From: Larkinella sp. C7
GTDB taxonomy: Bacteria > Bacteroidota > Bacteroidia > Cytophagales > Spirosomataceae
Assembly: GCF_006149005.1 (NCBI RefSeq)
Contig: NZ_VBSL01000007.1
Span: 124,001 to 188,000 of the forward strand
Length of the DNA: 64,000 bases
Direction of reading: 5' to 3'
The translations under genes were made by a program, and so were the position numbers. The notes beneath the pieces were generated by a model that ran no database searches, had not been told where the DNA came from, and was given only the letters and a program-made list of their open reading frames with translations. Positions 16,238 to 23,878 of this stretch are shown here, piece by piece; the first letter of the stretch is position 1, and each line of letters starts with the position of its first letter.

Positions 16238-17591
16238 CATCATTCATAATTCTTTTAACGGCTTCTTTGAACTGATTGCCCCGGTCTTCGTAATTACGGA
16301 ACAGATCGAAACTGGCGCAGGCGGGGGATAACAAAACCGTATCCCCCGGATTGGCCAGCTCCAGTCCTTTGGCAACGGCTTCGTTGACGTCCTGCGTCTC
16401 GAACAAGGTCGGAACGCGGTCCGCAAAATAGCTCACCAGTTTCCGGTTATCTTTTCCCAGACAAATTAACGCTTTTACTTTTTCCCGAACCAACGGCTCA
16501 AGCTGGTCGTAGTCATTTCCTTTGTCCAACCCGCCCGCAATCCACACCACCGGTGTTGGTATGCTTTCCAAAGCGTAGTAAACCGAATCGACGTTCGTTG
16601 CTTTGGAGTCGTTGATGAACCGCACGCCCTTGAGTTCGCCCGCCGGTTCGAGCCGGTGGGCGGCATTTTGGAATGTCAGCAATCCTTCCCGCAGTGCGTC
16701 CGGTTTGACGCCGACCGCCAGAGCCGCCAGCGTTGCCGCCAGCATGTTGATGGCGTTATGCTTGCCTTTCAATGGCAGATCAACCAGTGGAATCTCAAGG
16801 GAGTGAGAACCGTTGTCGATTACCAGCAAACCGTCTTTCAGATAAGCCCCCGGTTTGGGCGCATCGACCAGCGACACGGGCAACAGCCAGGGCACCGGTT
16901 TTTTTACCGGCAGGGCTTCGCTGATCACCGGACTTTCCTGGTAGTAGATAAACGTGTCGTCGGGGGTCATGTTTTGCAAAATACGGAATTTCGAGTCCAC
17001 GTATTTCGAAAACTGGTACTCGTAGCGGTCGAGGTGATCGGGCGTGATGTTGAGCAGGATGGCGACATTCATTCGGGCCTGAATCATATCGTCCAACTGG
17101 AAACTGCTCAGTTCTAGAACGTAATAGTCAAACGAATGGTCGAGAACCTGTTGCGCGAAACTGTCACCGATGTTCCCCGCCAGACCGACGTTGAAGCCGG
17201 CGGTTTTCAGCAGATGATAGGTCAGAAGCGTCGTGGTGGTTTTTCCGTTGCTGCCCGTAATGCCGATCAGTTGGGCCTTCGTGTAGCGCGAAGCCAGTTC
17301 GATTTCCGAGATAATCGGGATTTTCTTTTCCCGGAGTTTCTGAATAATGGGTGCTTTTTCGGGAATGCCGGGGCTTTTCACCACTTCGTCGGCCTGAAAA
17401 ATAGTTTCTTCGGTATGTTGTCCTTCTTCAAACGGGATGCCCTCTTGCTGGAGAATCTGGCGATAAGACTCCTGTAAGAGACTTTTGTCCGACAAAAAAA
17501 CCGTGTATCCTTTTGCTTTTGCCAGCAAAGCCGCTCCCACACCACTTTCTCCTCCGCCCAAAACAACCATCAATTCCCTAATACCTTTCAT
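16218..17591 (-). CDS. murD: UDP-N-acetylmuramoylalanine--D-glutamate ligase
   Basis: Adds D-glutamate to UDP-MurNAc-Ala. The 457 residues carry the N-terminal VVLGGGESGVGAALLAKAKG, the P-loop GITGSNGKTTTTLL, LELSSFQLDD, the central NINMLAATLAAL-type segment and the C-terminal LLSPACASFDLF typical of MurD. The natural end is near EAVKRI; the last residues, MNDELRVKS, are encoded by the arm of hairpin H6 and look like a read-in tail. It is first in the leftward division cluster here; mraY, murE and ftsI are not next to it. Confidence 0.95.
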   Translation of the reverse strand: MKGIRELMVVLGGGESGVGAALLAKAKGYTVFLSDKSLLQESYRQILQQEGIPFEEGQHTEETIFQADEVVKSPGIPEKAPIIQKLREKKIPIISEIELASRYTKAQLIGITGSNGKTTTTLLTYHLLKTAGFNVGLAGNIGDSFAQQVLDHSFDYYVLELSSFQLDDMIQARMNVAILLNITPDHLDRYEYQFSKYVDSKFRILQNMTPDDTFIYYQESPVISEALPVKKPVPWLLPVSLVDAPKPGAYLKDGLLVIDNGSHSLEIPLVDLPLKGKHNAINMLAATLAALAVGVKPDALREGLLTFQNAAHRLEPAGELKGVRFINDSKATNVDSVYYALESIPTPVVWIAGGLDKGNDYDQLEPLVREKVKALICLGKDNRKLVSYFADRVPTLFETQDVNEAVAKGLELANPGDTVLLSPACASFDLFRNYEDRGNQFKEAVKRIMNDELRVKS

Positions 17592-17666
17592 AGATTCATG
17601 TGCAAACCGGAGACAAAAATAGAGGTTTCACCGTAGTCTGTTCGCCCCTTCACCAATCTTTTTGTT

Positions 17667-17698
17667 TCTAAAAAAGAAACCCCGCTCTGGAGCGGGGT
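17667..17698 (-). terminator. Intrinsic terminator after mscL
   Basis: Eight-bp ACCCCGCT/AGCGGGGT stem, 4-nt loop, and a T-rich run after it on the minus strand, about 26 bp past the mscL stop. It shares the decamer CCCCGCTCTG with the terminator at 19062-19091. Confidence 0.88.
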
Positions 17699-17723
17699 CG
17701 ATGGAGTGGGTACAGTGGAAAGG

Positions 17724-18047
17724 TTACTCTTTCTTTTCCTGCGACCTAAAACGGTTGGCCGCCTTAACAATGAGAAACACCACCCAGGCAATGATTAAGA
17801 ACTGAATGACAATGTTGAGGAAATTACCGTACCGAATGGCGACTTCCGGTGTTTCACCGACGGCTTCCTTCAGAACAATTTTCAAATTACTGAAATCGAC
17901 ACCGCCCGTCAATAGACCCAGGATCGGGTTGATAATATCTTCAACCAGAGAGGTGGTTATTTTTCCGAAAGCCGCACCAATAATGACACCCACGGCCAAA
18001 TCCAGTACGTTGCCCTGAGCAATGAAGGTTTTAAATTCTTTCAGCAT
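17724..18047 (-). CDS. mscL: Large-conductance mechanosensitive channel
   Basis: Pentameric channel that releases solutes on osmotic downshock. The 107 residues are short for the family. [20 protein letters not shown] with the first transmembrane helix [21 protein letters not shown] is the strongly conserved MscL N-terminus; the second helix is [20 protein letters not shown], followed by a charged tail RFRSQEKKE. The periplasmic loop is short. It has its own -7 element (TAAATTTG, 18101-18108) and terminator, so it is monocistronic. Confidence 0.95.
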   Translation of the reverse strand: MLKEFKTFIAQGNVLDLAVGVIIGAAFGKITTSLVEDIINPILGLLTGGVDFSNLKIVLKEAVGETPEVAIRYGNFLNIVIQFLIIAWVVFLIVKAANRFRSQEKKE

Positions 18048-18100
18048 GGATTGAGTGGTTAAGTTGATTGGCAGGAAGTTATGAAATGTAACCGTTTTGT

Positions 18101-18108
18101 CAAATTTA
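18101..18108 (-). promoter_or_regulatory. -7 element TAAATTTG upstream of mscL
   Basis: Exact TAnnTTTG match on the minus strand, 53 bp upstream of the mscL ATG. Confidence 0.6.
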
Positions 18109-18152
18109 TTTACAAAAAAAGAAAACCGGTCTTATTTCGCCTGTCTGGCAAC

Positions 18153-18944
18153 TTATGCGTCTGTTTTCTTTTCTTCCACCCACACCCGCATTTCTTCCAA
18201 AGTCATGGCGCCATACTGGGTTGCCAGGGCCACATCGGCCGCATCCCGGCCATAGGCGACCACGATTCGATTGCCACGGGGTTCTTTCTGGGTGGCGTCG
18301 AATGTGTACCAACGACCATCGATGAACGCTTCGAACCAGGCGTGCAGATCCATGGGCTCCAGCAGGTGCAGATAGCCTACCACCATGCGGGCCGGAATGT
18401 TGATGCTGCGGCAGAGCGAAATGCCCAGGTGCGCAAAATCCCGGCAGACGCCAATGCGTTTTTCGGCCGTTTCAACGGCCGACGTGCTGGCATCGCTGGT
18501 GCCATACTGGTACGTCACGCGGGTCTGAATCCAGTTCCGGATCGCTTCAACCTGGTCGTAGCCGGGGAGGGCGGTTTCCGTAATTTCGGCCGCCAGGGCT
18601 CCCAGCCGGTCCGACTGGCAGTAGCGGCTGGGCAGTAAAAACTGCAGGGTGTCGTCGGGCAAATCCTGCACGGGTACAAAGGGCGCGCCGGGAGCCGTAT
18701 CGATTTCGTCGGCGGTTTCGACCACCAGCGATATTTGGATCTTAAACTTGCCCTGCGGGGCCATCAGTCGCTGGCACAGATTGCCGTACGGGTCGGTGTA
18801 TTCGATAACCGGAATGCTCGGTTCGATCTGGTATTCTTCGGAAATTACCCACTGCCCGGCACCGGAACGGGGGCGTAACATAAGCACAACAGGTGCTGGA
18901 GCCGGAACTTCGTAGAGGAGTTCACAGCCGGCGAAAAGTTTCAT
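18153..18944 (-). CDS. Transglutaminase-like cysteine protease family protein
   Basis: 263 residues. An N-terminal beta-rich domain (about 1-125) precedes the transglutaminase core with all three catalytic residues: Cys in IGVCRDFAHLG, His in MDLHAWFEAF, Asp in WYTFDATQ. There is no signal peptide, so it is likely cytoplasmic. Members of this family are mostly peptidases or of unknown substrate; no partner gene (such as the alpha-E and circularly-permuted ATP-grasp genes that often accompany it) is next to it. Confidence 0.88.
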   Translation of the reverse strand: MKLFAGCELLYEVPAPAPVVLMLRPRSGAGQWVISEEYQIEPSIPVIEYTDPYGNLCQRLMAPQGKFKIQISLVVETADEIDTAPGAPFVPVQDLPDDTLQFLLPSRYCQSDRLGALAAEITETALPGYDQVEAIRNWIQTRVTYQYGTSDASTSAVETAEKRIGVCRDFAHLGISLCRSINIPARMVVGYLHLLEPMDLHAWFEAFIDGRWYTFDATQKEPRGNRIVVAYGRDAADVALATQYGAMTLEEMRVWVEEKKTDA

Positions 18945-19061
18945 AAATTGTCAGGATGCGAGCGTCGGTTTTAAATTGCTCAAGCTTTCCTAACCTCAAT
19001 TTCTGTGAAATTGTTCTTCGTTTTTGAGGAGTAAACAAATTATTTTCTGTACGGTTGAACG

Positions 19062-19091
19062 TAAAAAAGACCCCGCTCTGAAACCGGGGTC
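19062..19091 (-). terminator. Intrinsic terminator after the thioredoxin-like gene
   Basis: Seven-bp GACCCCG/CGGGGTC stem with a 9-nt loop and six T on the minus-strand side; a shorter T-run on the plus side may make it work both ways. Confidence 0.85.
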
Positions 19092-19119
19092 GTTTTTGCG
19101 TTGGAGGACGGTCAATCCG

Positions 19120-19686
19120 TTAAATCTTCACGGAATATTTCTGCTGATAGGTCTTTGTTTTGAACTGATCGAAAGGCTCTTTGCTGTAATGATCGCCCCC
19201 GATAAAGGTGATGATCTGATGAAATTCCGGGGCTTTTATATACCCGGGGATGGGTTGAATCGGCTGAAATTTCTCGTTCAGAAACACGACAGTCGGGTAG
19301 CTTAACTGGTTGCGCAACAACGCAGCCGCCAGTTGATGATAGCCCCGGCCACCCTGCGCAACGTATACAAACTTATCGGTTCCCAGCACGATGTCGGCCT
19401 TCTGTTCGGCGTTTAACTTAACGGCATAGTAGTTTTTGTTGATGTAATCGACAACAGAAGGGTTGGTGAAGGTTTCGCGATCCATGACTTTGCACCAGCC
19501 GCACCAATCGGTATACACGTCGATGAAAACCTTTTTCGGCGTTTTCTGATTCAGCGCAAAGGCTTCCTCAATCGTCAGCCACTTGATTTTGGCCTCTGCT
19601 TTGGCGGCTTCCGGACGGGGCCGAAACGAAACCAGTGTCACTGCAACAAGCAGCATGGTTACAATAACGGTGAATGATTTATTCAT
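19120..19686 (-). CDS. Secreted thioredoxin-fold protein
   Basis: 188 residues with an N-terminal Sec-type hydrophobic segment (MNKSFTVIVTMLLVAVTLVS). It has the thioredoxin active site YTDWCGWCKVMDRETF (Cys62, Cys65) and the family cis-proline region NQLSYPTVVFLNEKFQ. The segment VYVAQGGRGYHQLAAALL interrupts the classical fold. It resembles the DUF255/thioredoxin-7 group, probably a periplasmic disulfide reductase or isomerase. It is transcribed alone. Confidence 0.82.
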   Translation of the reverse strand: MNKSFTVIVTMLLVAVTLVSFRPRPEAAKAEAKIKWLTIEEAFALNQKTPKKVFIDVYTDWCGWCKVMDRETFTNPSVVDYINKNYYAVKLNAEQKADIVLGTDKFVYVAQGGRGYHQLAAALLRNQLSYPTVVFLNEKFQPIQPIPGYIKAPEFHQIITFIGGDHYSKEPFDQFKTKTYQQKYSVKI

Positions 19687-19863
19687 AAGTCTGATGATTT
19701 AGGCAAAACCGCTTCCGGGTTGCTGTACCGAATTAGATAACGAAAGATACCTGCGAAACCGTGTGACACAAGGCGAAGTTCGTGCTCCTTGTTTTGACTT
19801 CAAAAAGGAGGAAGAGTAACATGTTTTCGCTAAAAAACTATGGAAATGTATCGATTCCGTCAT

Positions 19864-21141
19864 TCAAAATGGATTTTGGTCATCGTGTAAGTCCTTGATC
19901 GATCCAAAACCGATGACATCCCGGAATACCGGGTTATCGCGGAGTTCGGTGGCACGCATCAGCTTATCGCTCCCGAACTTCGCTTTCACTTCATAAACCG
20001 TTTTCCGAAGGGTATTTTTGCGGGTATTGTCTTCGAATAAGCTAAAGGGAACCAGTTGGGCGGGGATGAAGCGAAATACACTGACGCTCATGCTCCGAAT
20101 CGAGTGGTTCAAAATTGGTTCACACTGGTTAAGTTTCTGAAACCGCTCGAAGCGTTGCCGAATCAGGTGGTAGAGTTCCATACTGTCCTGCTTCGGTTCG
20201 GGCAGCCGGACTTCATCGCTGTAGTTTCGGCCGTCATGATACCGGCAATAGAACGTCACGATCTGGCAGAAAACATCCTGGCGCACCATCCGGCGCTCGA
20301 GCGTCAGGCAAAGCGACTGGAGCAACTCATCCAGTTGTTCTTCGGATCGTCGCTGGGCCGTCGAAATGGTTCGCATGGCTTGCATGCTTTTGTAGGCGCT
20401 GGTTTCCAGATCCACTTCGCCCCCGAAGTTCAGCCGCAAATGCCAGTGCCAGCCGATGACGCTTTGACAAACCGCCCGCAGCCGTTCGGGCGACGCATAC
20501 CGCAGATTCAGGGGCGTCAGAATGCCCTTGTCTTCGAGCCGTTTCGCCATTCGGGTTCCAATACCGGGCAAATCCGTCAGTTTCAGATTTCGTAAAACGT
20601 CGTCGATGGTTTCGGGCGTGATCATCACCAGACCGTCGGGCTTCTGGAGATCGGAGCCTAATTTGGCCAGAAACGCATTGGGTGCAATCCCGATGGAGCA
20701 GCGTAAATAATCGCCGACCTTCTCGCGAATGTCCCGTTTGATCTGCTGAGCCACTTCCCGCACGTCCTTGTACATCAACTGGCAGCGCGTGAGATCGACC
20801 ACCGCTTCGTCGATGCTTTTCGGCAGCACATCGGGCGTAAACTGGCGGAGCACATCGATGATGGCAACGTGAAATTCACGGTAGCGCTTGGAATTTGTTT
20901 CAACCGGAACCAGGTCCGGGCAAATCTTTACGGCTTCGTCCAGCCGCATCCCGAGCCTGATTCCCAGTCGTTTGGCTTCGATGGAGGGCGCAATCACACA
21001 GCCCTGTTTTCCGGTATAGACGCACACCGCAATCGGGCGGTCGCGCAGGTAATAATTCACCTGTTGCTCGCAACTGGCAAAAAAACTGTTCATATCGACG
21101 AACAGAACCGTCGGTTTTGTGTATTCTCCCAGCCGCTTCAT
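19864..21141 (-). CDS. Y-family (UmuC/DinB-like) translesion DNA polymerase
   Basis: 425 residues, the size of UmuC. The catalytic carboxylates sit in LFVDMNSFFASCEQ and SIDEAVVDLT; GCVIAPSIEAKRLGIRLGM is the fingers segment, CSIGIAPNAFLAKLGSDLQKP the palm, and LTDLPGIGTRMAKRL the HhH thumb. The little-finger region follows. I cannot decide between Pol IV and Pol V type. It is divergent from an S24-type repressor gene across a 118-bp AT-rich spacer with palindromes, the layout of an SOS-like mutagenesis module. Confidence 0.9.
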   Translation of the reverse strand: MKRLGEYTKPTVLFVDMNSFFASCEQQVNYYLRDRPIAVCVYTGKQGCVIAPSIEAKRLGIRLGMRLDEAVKICPDLVPVETNSKRYREFHVAIIDVLRQFTPDVLPKSIDEAVVDLTRCQLMYKDVREVAQQIKRDIREKVGDYLRCSIGIAPNAFLAKLGSDLQKPDGLVMITPETIDDVLRNLKLTDLPGIGTRMAKRLEDKGILTPLNLRYASPERLRAVCQSVIGWHWHLRLNFGGEVDLETSAYKSMQAMRTISTAQRRSEEQLDELLQSLCLTLERRMVRQDVFCQIVTFYCRYHDGRNYSDEVRLPEPKQDSMELYHLIRQRFERFQKLNQCEPILNHSIRSMSVSVFRFIPAQLVPFSLFEDNTRKNTLRKTVYEVKAKFGSDKLMRATELRDNPVFRDVIGFGSIKDLHDDQNPF

Positions 21142-21159
21142 CCTGTTTTTTAGCTATCG

Positions 21160-21170
21160 TATAATATTAT
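21160..21170. promoter_or_regulatory. Candidate operator half (TATAATATTAT)
   Basis: The 10-bp self-palindrome ATAATATTAT preceded by T, 19 bp upstream of the polymerase ATG on the minus strand. It repeats the TATAATA half-site of the palindrome at 21224-21241. Confidence 0.4.
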
Positions 21171-21206
21171 TCTGGTAGTTTTCATCGGATTTGTTGTTTT
21201 ATTTAG

Positions 21207-21214
21207 TAAATTTG
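21207..21214 (+). promoter_or_regulatory. -7 element TAAATTTG for the S24 repressor gene
   Basis: Exact TAnnTTTG match, 46 bp upstream of the ATG at 21260. The predicted transcript start falls at the palindrome 21224-21241. Confidence 0.6.
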
Positions 21215-21223
21215 ATCACAATA

Positions 21224-21241
21224 TATAATACTTATATTATA
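21224..21241. promoter_or_regulatory. Candidate operator TATAATA-N4-TATTATA
   Basis: Perfect 7-bp inverted repeat with a 4-nt spacer just downstream of the -7 element and upstream of the S24 gene. Placement suits autorepression and control of the divergent polymerase. AT-rich palindromes arise easily by chance, so confidence is moderate. Confidence 0.5.
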
Positions 21242-21259
21242 AAAGTCAACAACTATATT

Positions 21260-21976
21260 ATGTTTAACGAACCCGGAAAATCTTTTGAGGAGGGTTTAGA
21301 GCCGATTCAGGAGCGGTTGCGGCAAGTATTTGACGCGCTGGAAATCAGTATCTACCAGGCTGCCAAAGACCTGGGTGAGAACTCATCGAAGTTTTATAAC
21401 ATCCTGAACGGCCGCGCTAAACCATCGTATGATACCATCATGCGGTTGTTGGAGCAATATCCGCAGGTACGGGCCGACTTTCTGTTGCGGGGGCAAAAAC
21501 CCGTATTGGACGAGCCGGAGCAGAACGGAAAAATTATTGAACTGGAGGTACGGTACACCGATCTTCCTTTTGTGCCGACGCGTTTCTATGCCAGCTTCAT
21601 CGAGACCTACATTGAAGGAATCAGTATGGCACAGATGGAAACGTACCGCGTTCCGGTTCATCTGGTAGGCAATCACAAGGACCCGGTTGTTATCGAAGTC
21701 TCGGGCAACAGCATGACGCCACAACTGGCAAACGGAGCGAAAGTACTGGCGATTCTGGTGGACCCGAACAATTGGGAATACCAGTCCGGCGGCATCTTTG
21801 CGGTAATTTACCGCGATTTTTTCGTCGTTAAACGCATCAAAGACAATGAATTACTGACTAAACAGCGGCTCACGCTGCATTCTGATAACCCAAACGGTGG
21901 CAGTGTTACGGTTCCGTTGAAAGACATTCGCGGCATCTGGAAAATCGTGCGGGTCATCGACTCGCCGGTGGAGTAA
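21260..21976 (+). CDS. XRE-type helix-turn-helix / S24 peptidase-like repressor
   Basis: 238 residues. The N-terminal helix-turn-helix (about 15-65) contains ISIYQAAKDLGENSSKFYNILNG. The C-terminal S24 (LexA/CI-like) domain has VSGNSMTPQLANG with Ser151 and FFVVKRIKDN with Lys191, the expected Ser-Lys dyad. I see no clear Ala-Gly or Cys-Gly cleavage site before the peptidase domain, so self-cleavage is uncertain. The frame extends upstream, but the -7 element and operator lie there, so I start at 21260. Divergence from a Y-family polymerase suggests it is the damage-responsive regulator of that gene. Confidence 0.85.
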   Translation: MFNEPGKSFEEGLEPIQERLRQVFDALEISIYQAAKDLGENSSKFYNILNGRAKPSYDTIMRLLEQYPQVRADFLLRGQKPVLDEPEQNGKIIELEVRYTDLPFVPTRFYASFIETYIEGISMAQMETYRVPVHLVGNHKDPVVIEVSGNSMTPQLANGAKVLAILVDPNNWEYQSGGIFAVIYRDFFVVKRIKDNELLTKQRLTLHSDNPNGGSVTVPLKDIRGIWKIVRVIDSPVE

Positions 21977-22011
21977 GCTGTAGGAGATGACACATTTTCG
22001 TTTTAAGAGGC

Positions 22012-22049
22012 ACCCCTGTCAGGTTTTCAAAACCCGACAGGGGTTTTTG
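22012..22049 (+). terminator. Intrinsic terminator after the S24 gene
   Basis: Nine-bp ACCCCTGTC/GACAGGGGT stem with an inner GGTTTT/AAAACC helix and a T-run after it, about 36 bp past the stop codon. Confidence 0.9.
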
Positions 22050-22084
22050 TTTAACTTGCGAAAGGATTTAACCGCTTCTATTCG

Positions 22085-23797
22085 ATGAACCTCAACGGAA
22101 AGGCCAAAGAACAAATGAGCTACGACGCCATCGTCATCGGCTCGGGAATCAGCGGGGGCTGGGCCGCCAAAGAACTGTGTGAAAAAGGGCTGAAAACCCT
22201 GGTGCTGGAACGGGGCCGGATGGTGAAACACATCACGGATTATCCGACTGCTATGGCCAATCCGTGGGACCTGCCCCACCGCAACCGGATGCCCGACACG
22301 TTTGAAGTGGCCAATCCCGTAGCCACCAAATGTTACGCGCTGGACGAGGCCACGCAGCAGTATTTCGTGAAAGATGCCGAGCATCCCTACATTCAGGAAA
22401 AACCGTTCGACTGGATTCGCGGCTACCAGGTGGGCGGAAAATCGCTGATCTGGGCGCGACAAACCCAGCGGTGGAGCGACTATGAATTTGTCGCCCCGGC
22501 CCGCGACGGTTTCGCCGTCGACTGGCCCATCCGCTACGCCGACCTTGCCCCCTGGTATAGCCGGGTCGAGAAGTTTGTCGGCATCAGTGGCAACAAAGAC
22601 GGCATTGACAGTTTGCCCGACGGCGAGTTCCTGCCGCCTTTTGAACTGAACTGCGTCGAAAAGCACATCCAGACGGCGGTTAAAACCAACTACGCTGACC
22701 GGCACGTGATCATTGGTCGCTGCGCCCACCTGACCAAACCGCAGCCCATTCATTTGCAGCAGGGCAGAGGGCAATGCCAGGCACGGCATCTGTGCTACCG
22801 GGGCTGTCCGTTTGGCGGGTATTTCAGTTCAAACTCCGCGACCTTGCCGTGGGCGGCCAAAACCGGTAATCTGACGATTCGGCCCGACTCCGTCGTTCAC
22901 TCCATCATTTACGATGAACAGAAAGGCAAGGCAACGGGGGTGCGGGTGATCGACGCCCATACGAAGCAAACGACCGAGTATTTTGCCAAAATTATTTTTG
23001 TCAATGCGGCCTGTCTGAATTCCAACCTGGTTTTATTGAATTCGACTTCAAAACGCTTTCCGAATGGCCTGGGCAACGACAACGGGTTACTGGGTCGTTA
23101 TGTGGCCTTCCATAATTACCGGGGGAGCCTGACGGCTTCGTTCGAGGGTTATAAGGACCATTATTTCTACGGACGTCGTCCCACCACGGCTTTTATGCCT
23201 TCGTTCCGGAACGTGAAAAAGCAGGAAACGGACTTTCAGCGGGGCTACATGGTGGCCTTCAGCGCCAGCCGCGCCGGTTGGGGACGTGGCAACGGACAGG
23301 AAGGATTCGGGGCGGAATTTAAAGAAAGTCTGCTGACACCGGGCGACTGGAGCGTGTACATGATGATGCAGGCCGAAACCGTTCCGAAATACGAAAATCA
23401 CGTTCGACTCAGTGCCGATCAGAAAGATCCCTGGGGCATTCCGCAACTGATTACGTCGGTGGGTTACGACGACAATGATGTAAAAATTCTGAAAGACTTT
23501 CTGGTGCAGGGGGCCGAGATGCTCGACAAATCAGGTTGTAAGAACATCGCGTCTCATGACGATAACCGCAATCCCGGTCTGGACATTCACGAAATGGGCG
23601 GTGTCAGGATGGGCAAAGATCCCAAAACGTCGCTCCTCAACAAGTGGAATCAGTTTCATAACGTCAAAAACGTTTTCGTCACCGATGGCGCCTGCATGAC
23701 GTCGGTCGGCAACCAGAACCCGTCCATTACGTTTATGGCGCTAACGGCACGAGCGGCCAATTACGCGGCTGCGGAATTGAAGAAAGGGAAGCTGTAA
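22085..23797 (+). CDS. GMC-family FAD-dependent oxidoreductase
   Basis: 570 residues. The N-terminal dinucleotide fold IVIGSGISGGWAAKEL and LVLERG binds FAD. QVGGKSLIWARQTQRW matches the second GMC segment; a cysteine-containing stretch QARHLCYRGCPFGGYF lies in the middle. The C-terminal domain ends with VTDGACMTSVGNQNPSITFMALTARAANY, which aligns with the GMC C-terminal signature. Family members oxidise sugars or alcohols; similar proteins pair with small Tat-exported gluconate-dehydrogenase-3 subunits, but none is next to it here. No Tat or Sec signal is seen. Confidence 0.9.
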   Translation: MNLNGKAKEQMSYDAIVIGSGISGGWAAKELCEKGLKTLVLERGRMVKHITDYPTAMANPWDLPHRNRMPDTFEVANPVATKCYALDEATQQYFVKDAEHPYIQEKPFDWIRGYQVGGKSLIWARQTQRWSDYEFVAPARDGFAVDWPIRYADLAPWYSRVEKFVGISGNKDGIDSLPDGEFLPPFELNCVEKHIQTAVKTNYADRHVIIGRCAHLTKPQPIHLQQGRGQCQARHLCYRGCPFGGYFSSNSATLPWAAKTGNLTIRPDSVVHSIIYDEQKGKATGVRVIDAHTKQTTEYFAKIIFVNAACLNSNLVLLNSTSKRFPNGLGNDNGLLGRYVAFHNYRGSLTASFEGYKDHYFYGRRPTTAFMPSFRNVKKQETDFQRGYMVAFSASRAGWGRGNGQEGFGAEFKESLLTPGDWSVYMMMQAETVPKYENHVRLSADQKDPWGIPQLITSVGYDDNDVKILKDFLVQGAEMLDKSGCKNIASHDDNRNPGLDIHEMGGVRMGKDPKTSLLNKWNQFHNVKNVFVTDGACMTSVGNQNPSITFMALTARAANYAAAELKKGKL

Positions 23798-23798
23798 A

Positions 23799-23877
23799 CT
23801 TAATGATGAATGATGAATGATGAACGATGAATGCGTCAGCCCCATTCATCGTTCATCATTCATAACTCATCATTAAG
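23799..23877. repeat. Intergenic hairpin H7 (ATGA/GAAC words)
   Basis: Arms 23799-23833 and 23843-23877 are 35 nt with one 3-nt mismatched block; the loop is 9 nt. It fills the space between two convergent genes, starting 2 bp after one stop codon and ending 1 bp before the other. The arm is 31/32 identical to hairpin H1 (23 kb away), and the loop region holds ATGCGTCAGCC (23831-23841), the reverse complement of the loop core of H6. Confidence 0.92.
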
Positions 23878-23878
23878 T

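Noticed and set aside
17588-17791. 67-codon minus-strand frame overlapping mscL and the terminator
   Set aside because: It overlaps a certain gene and runs through an intrinsic terminator.
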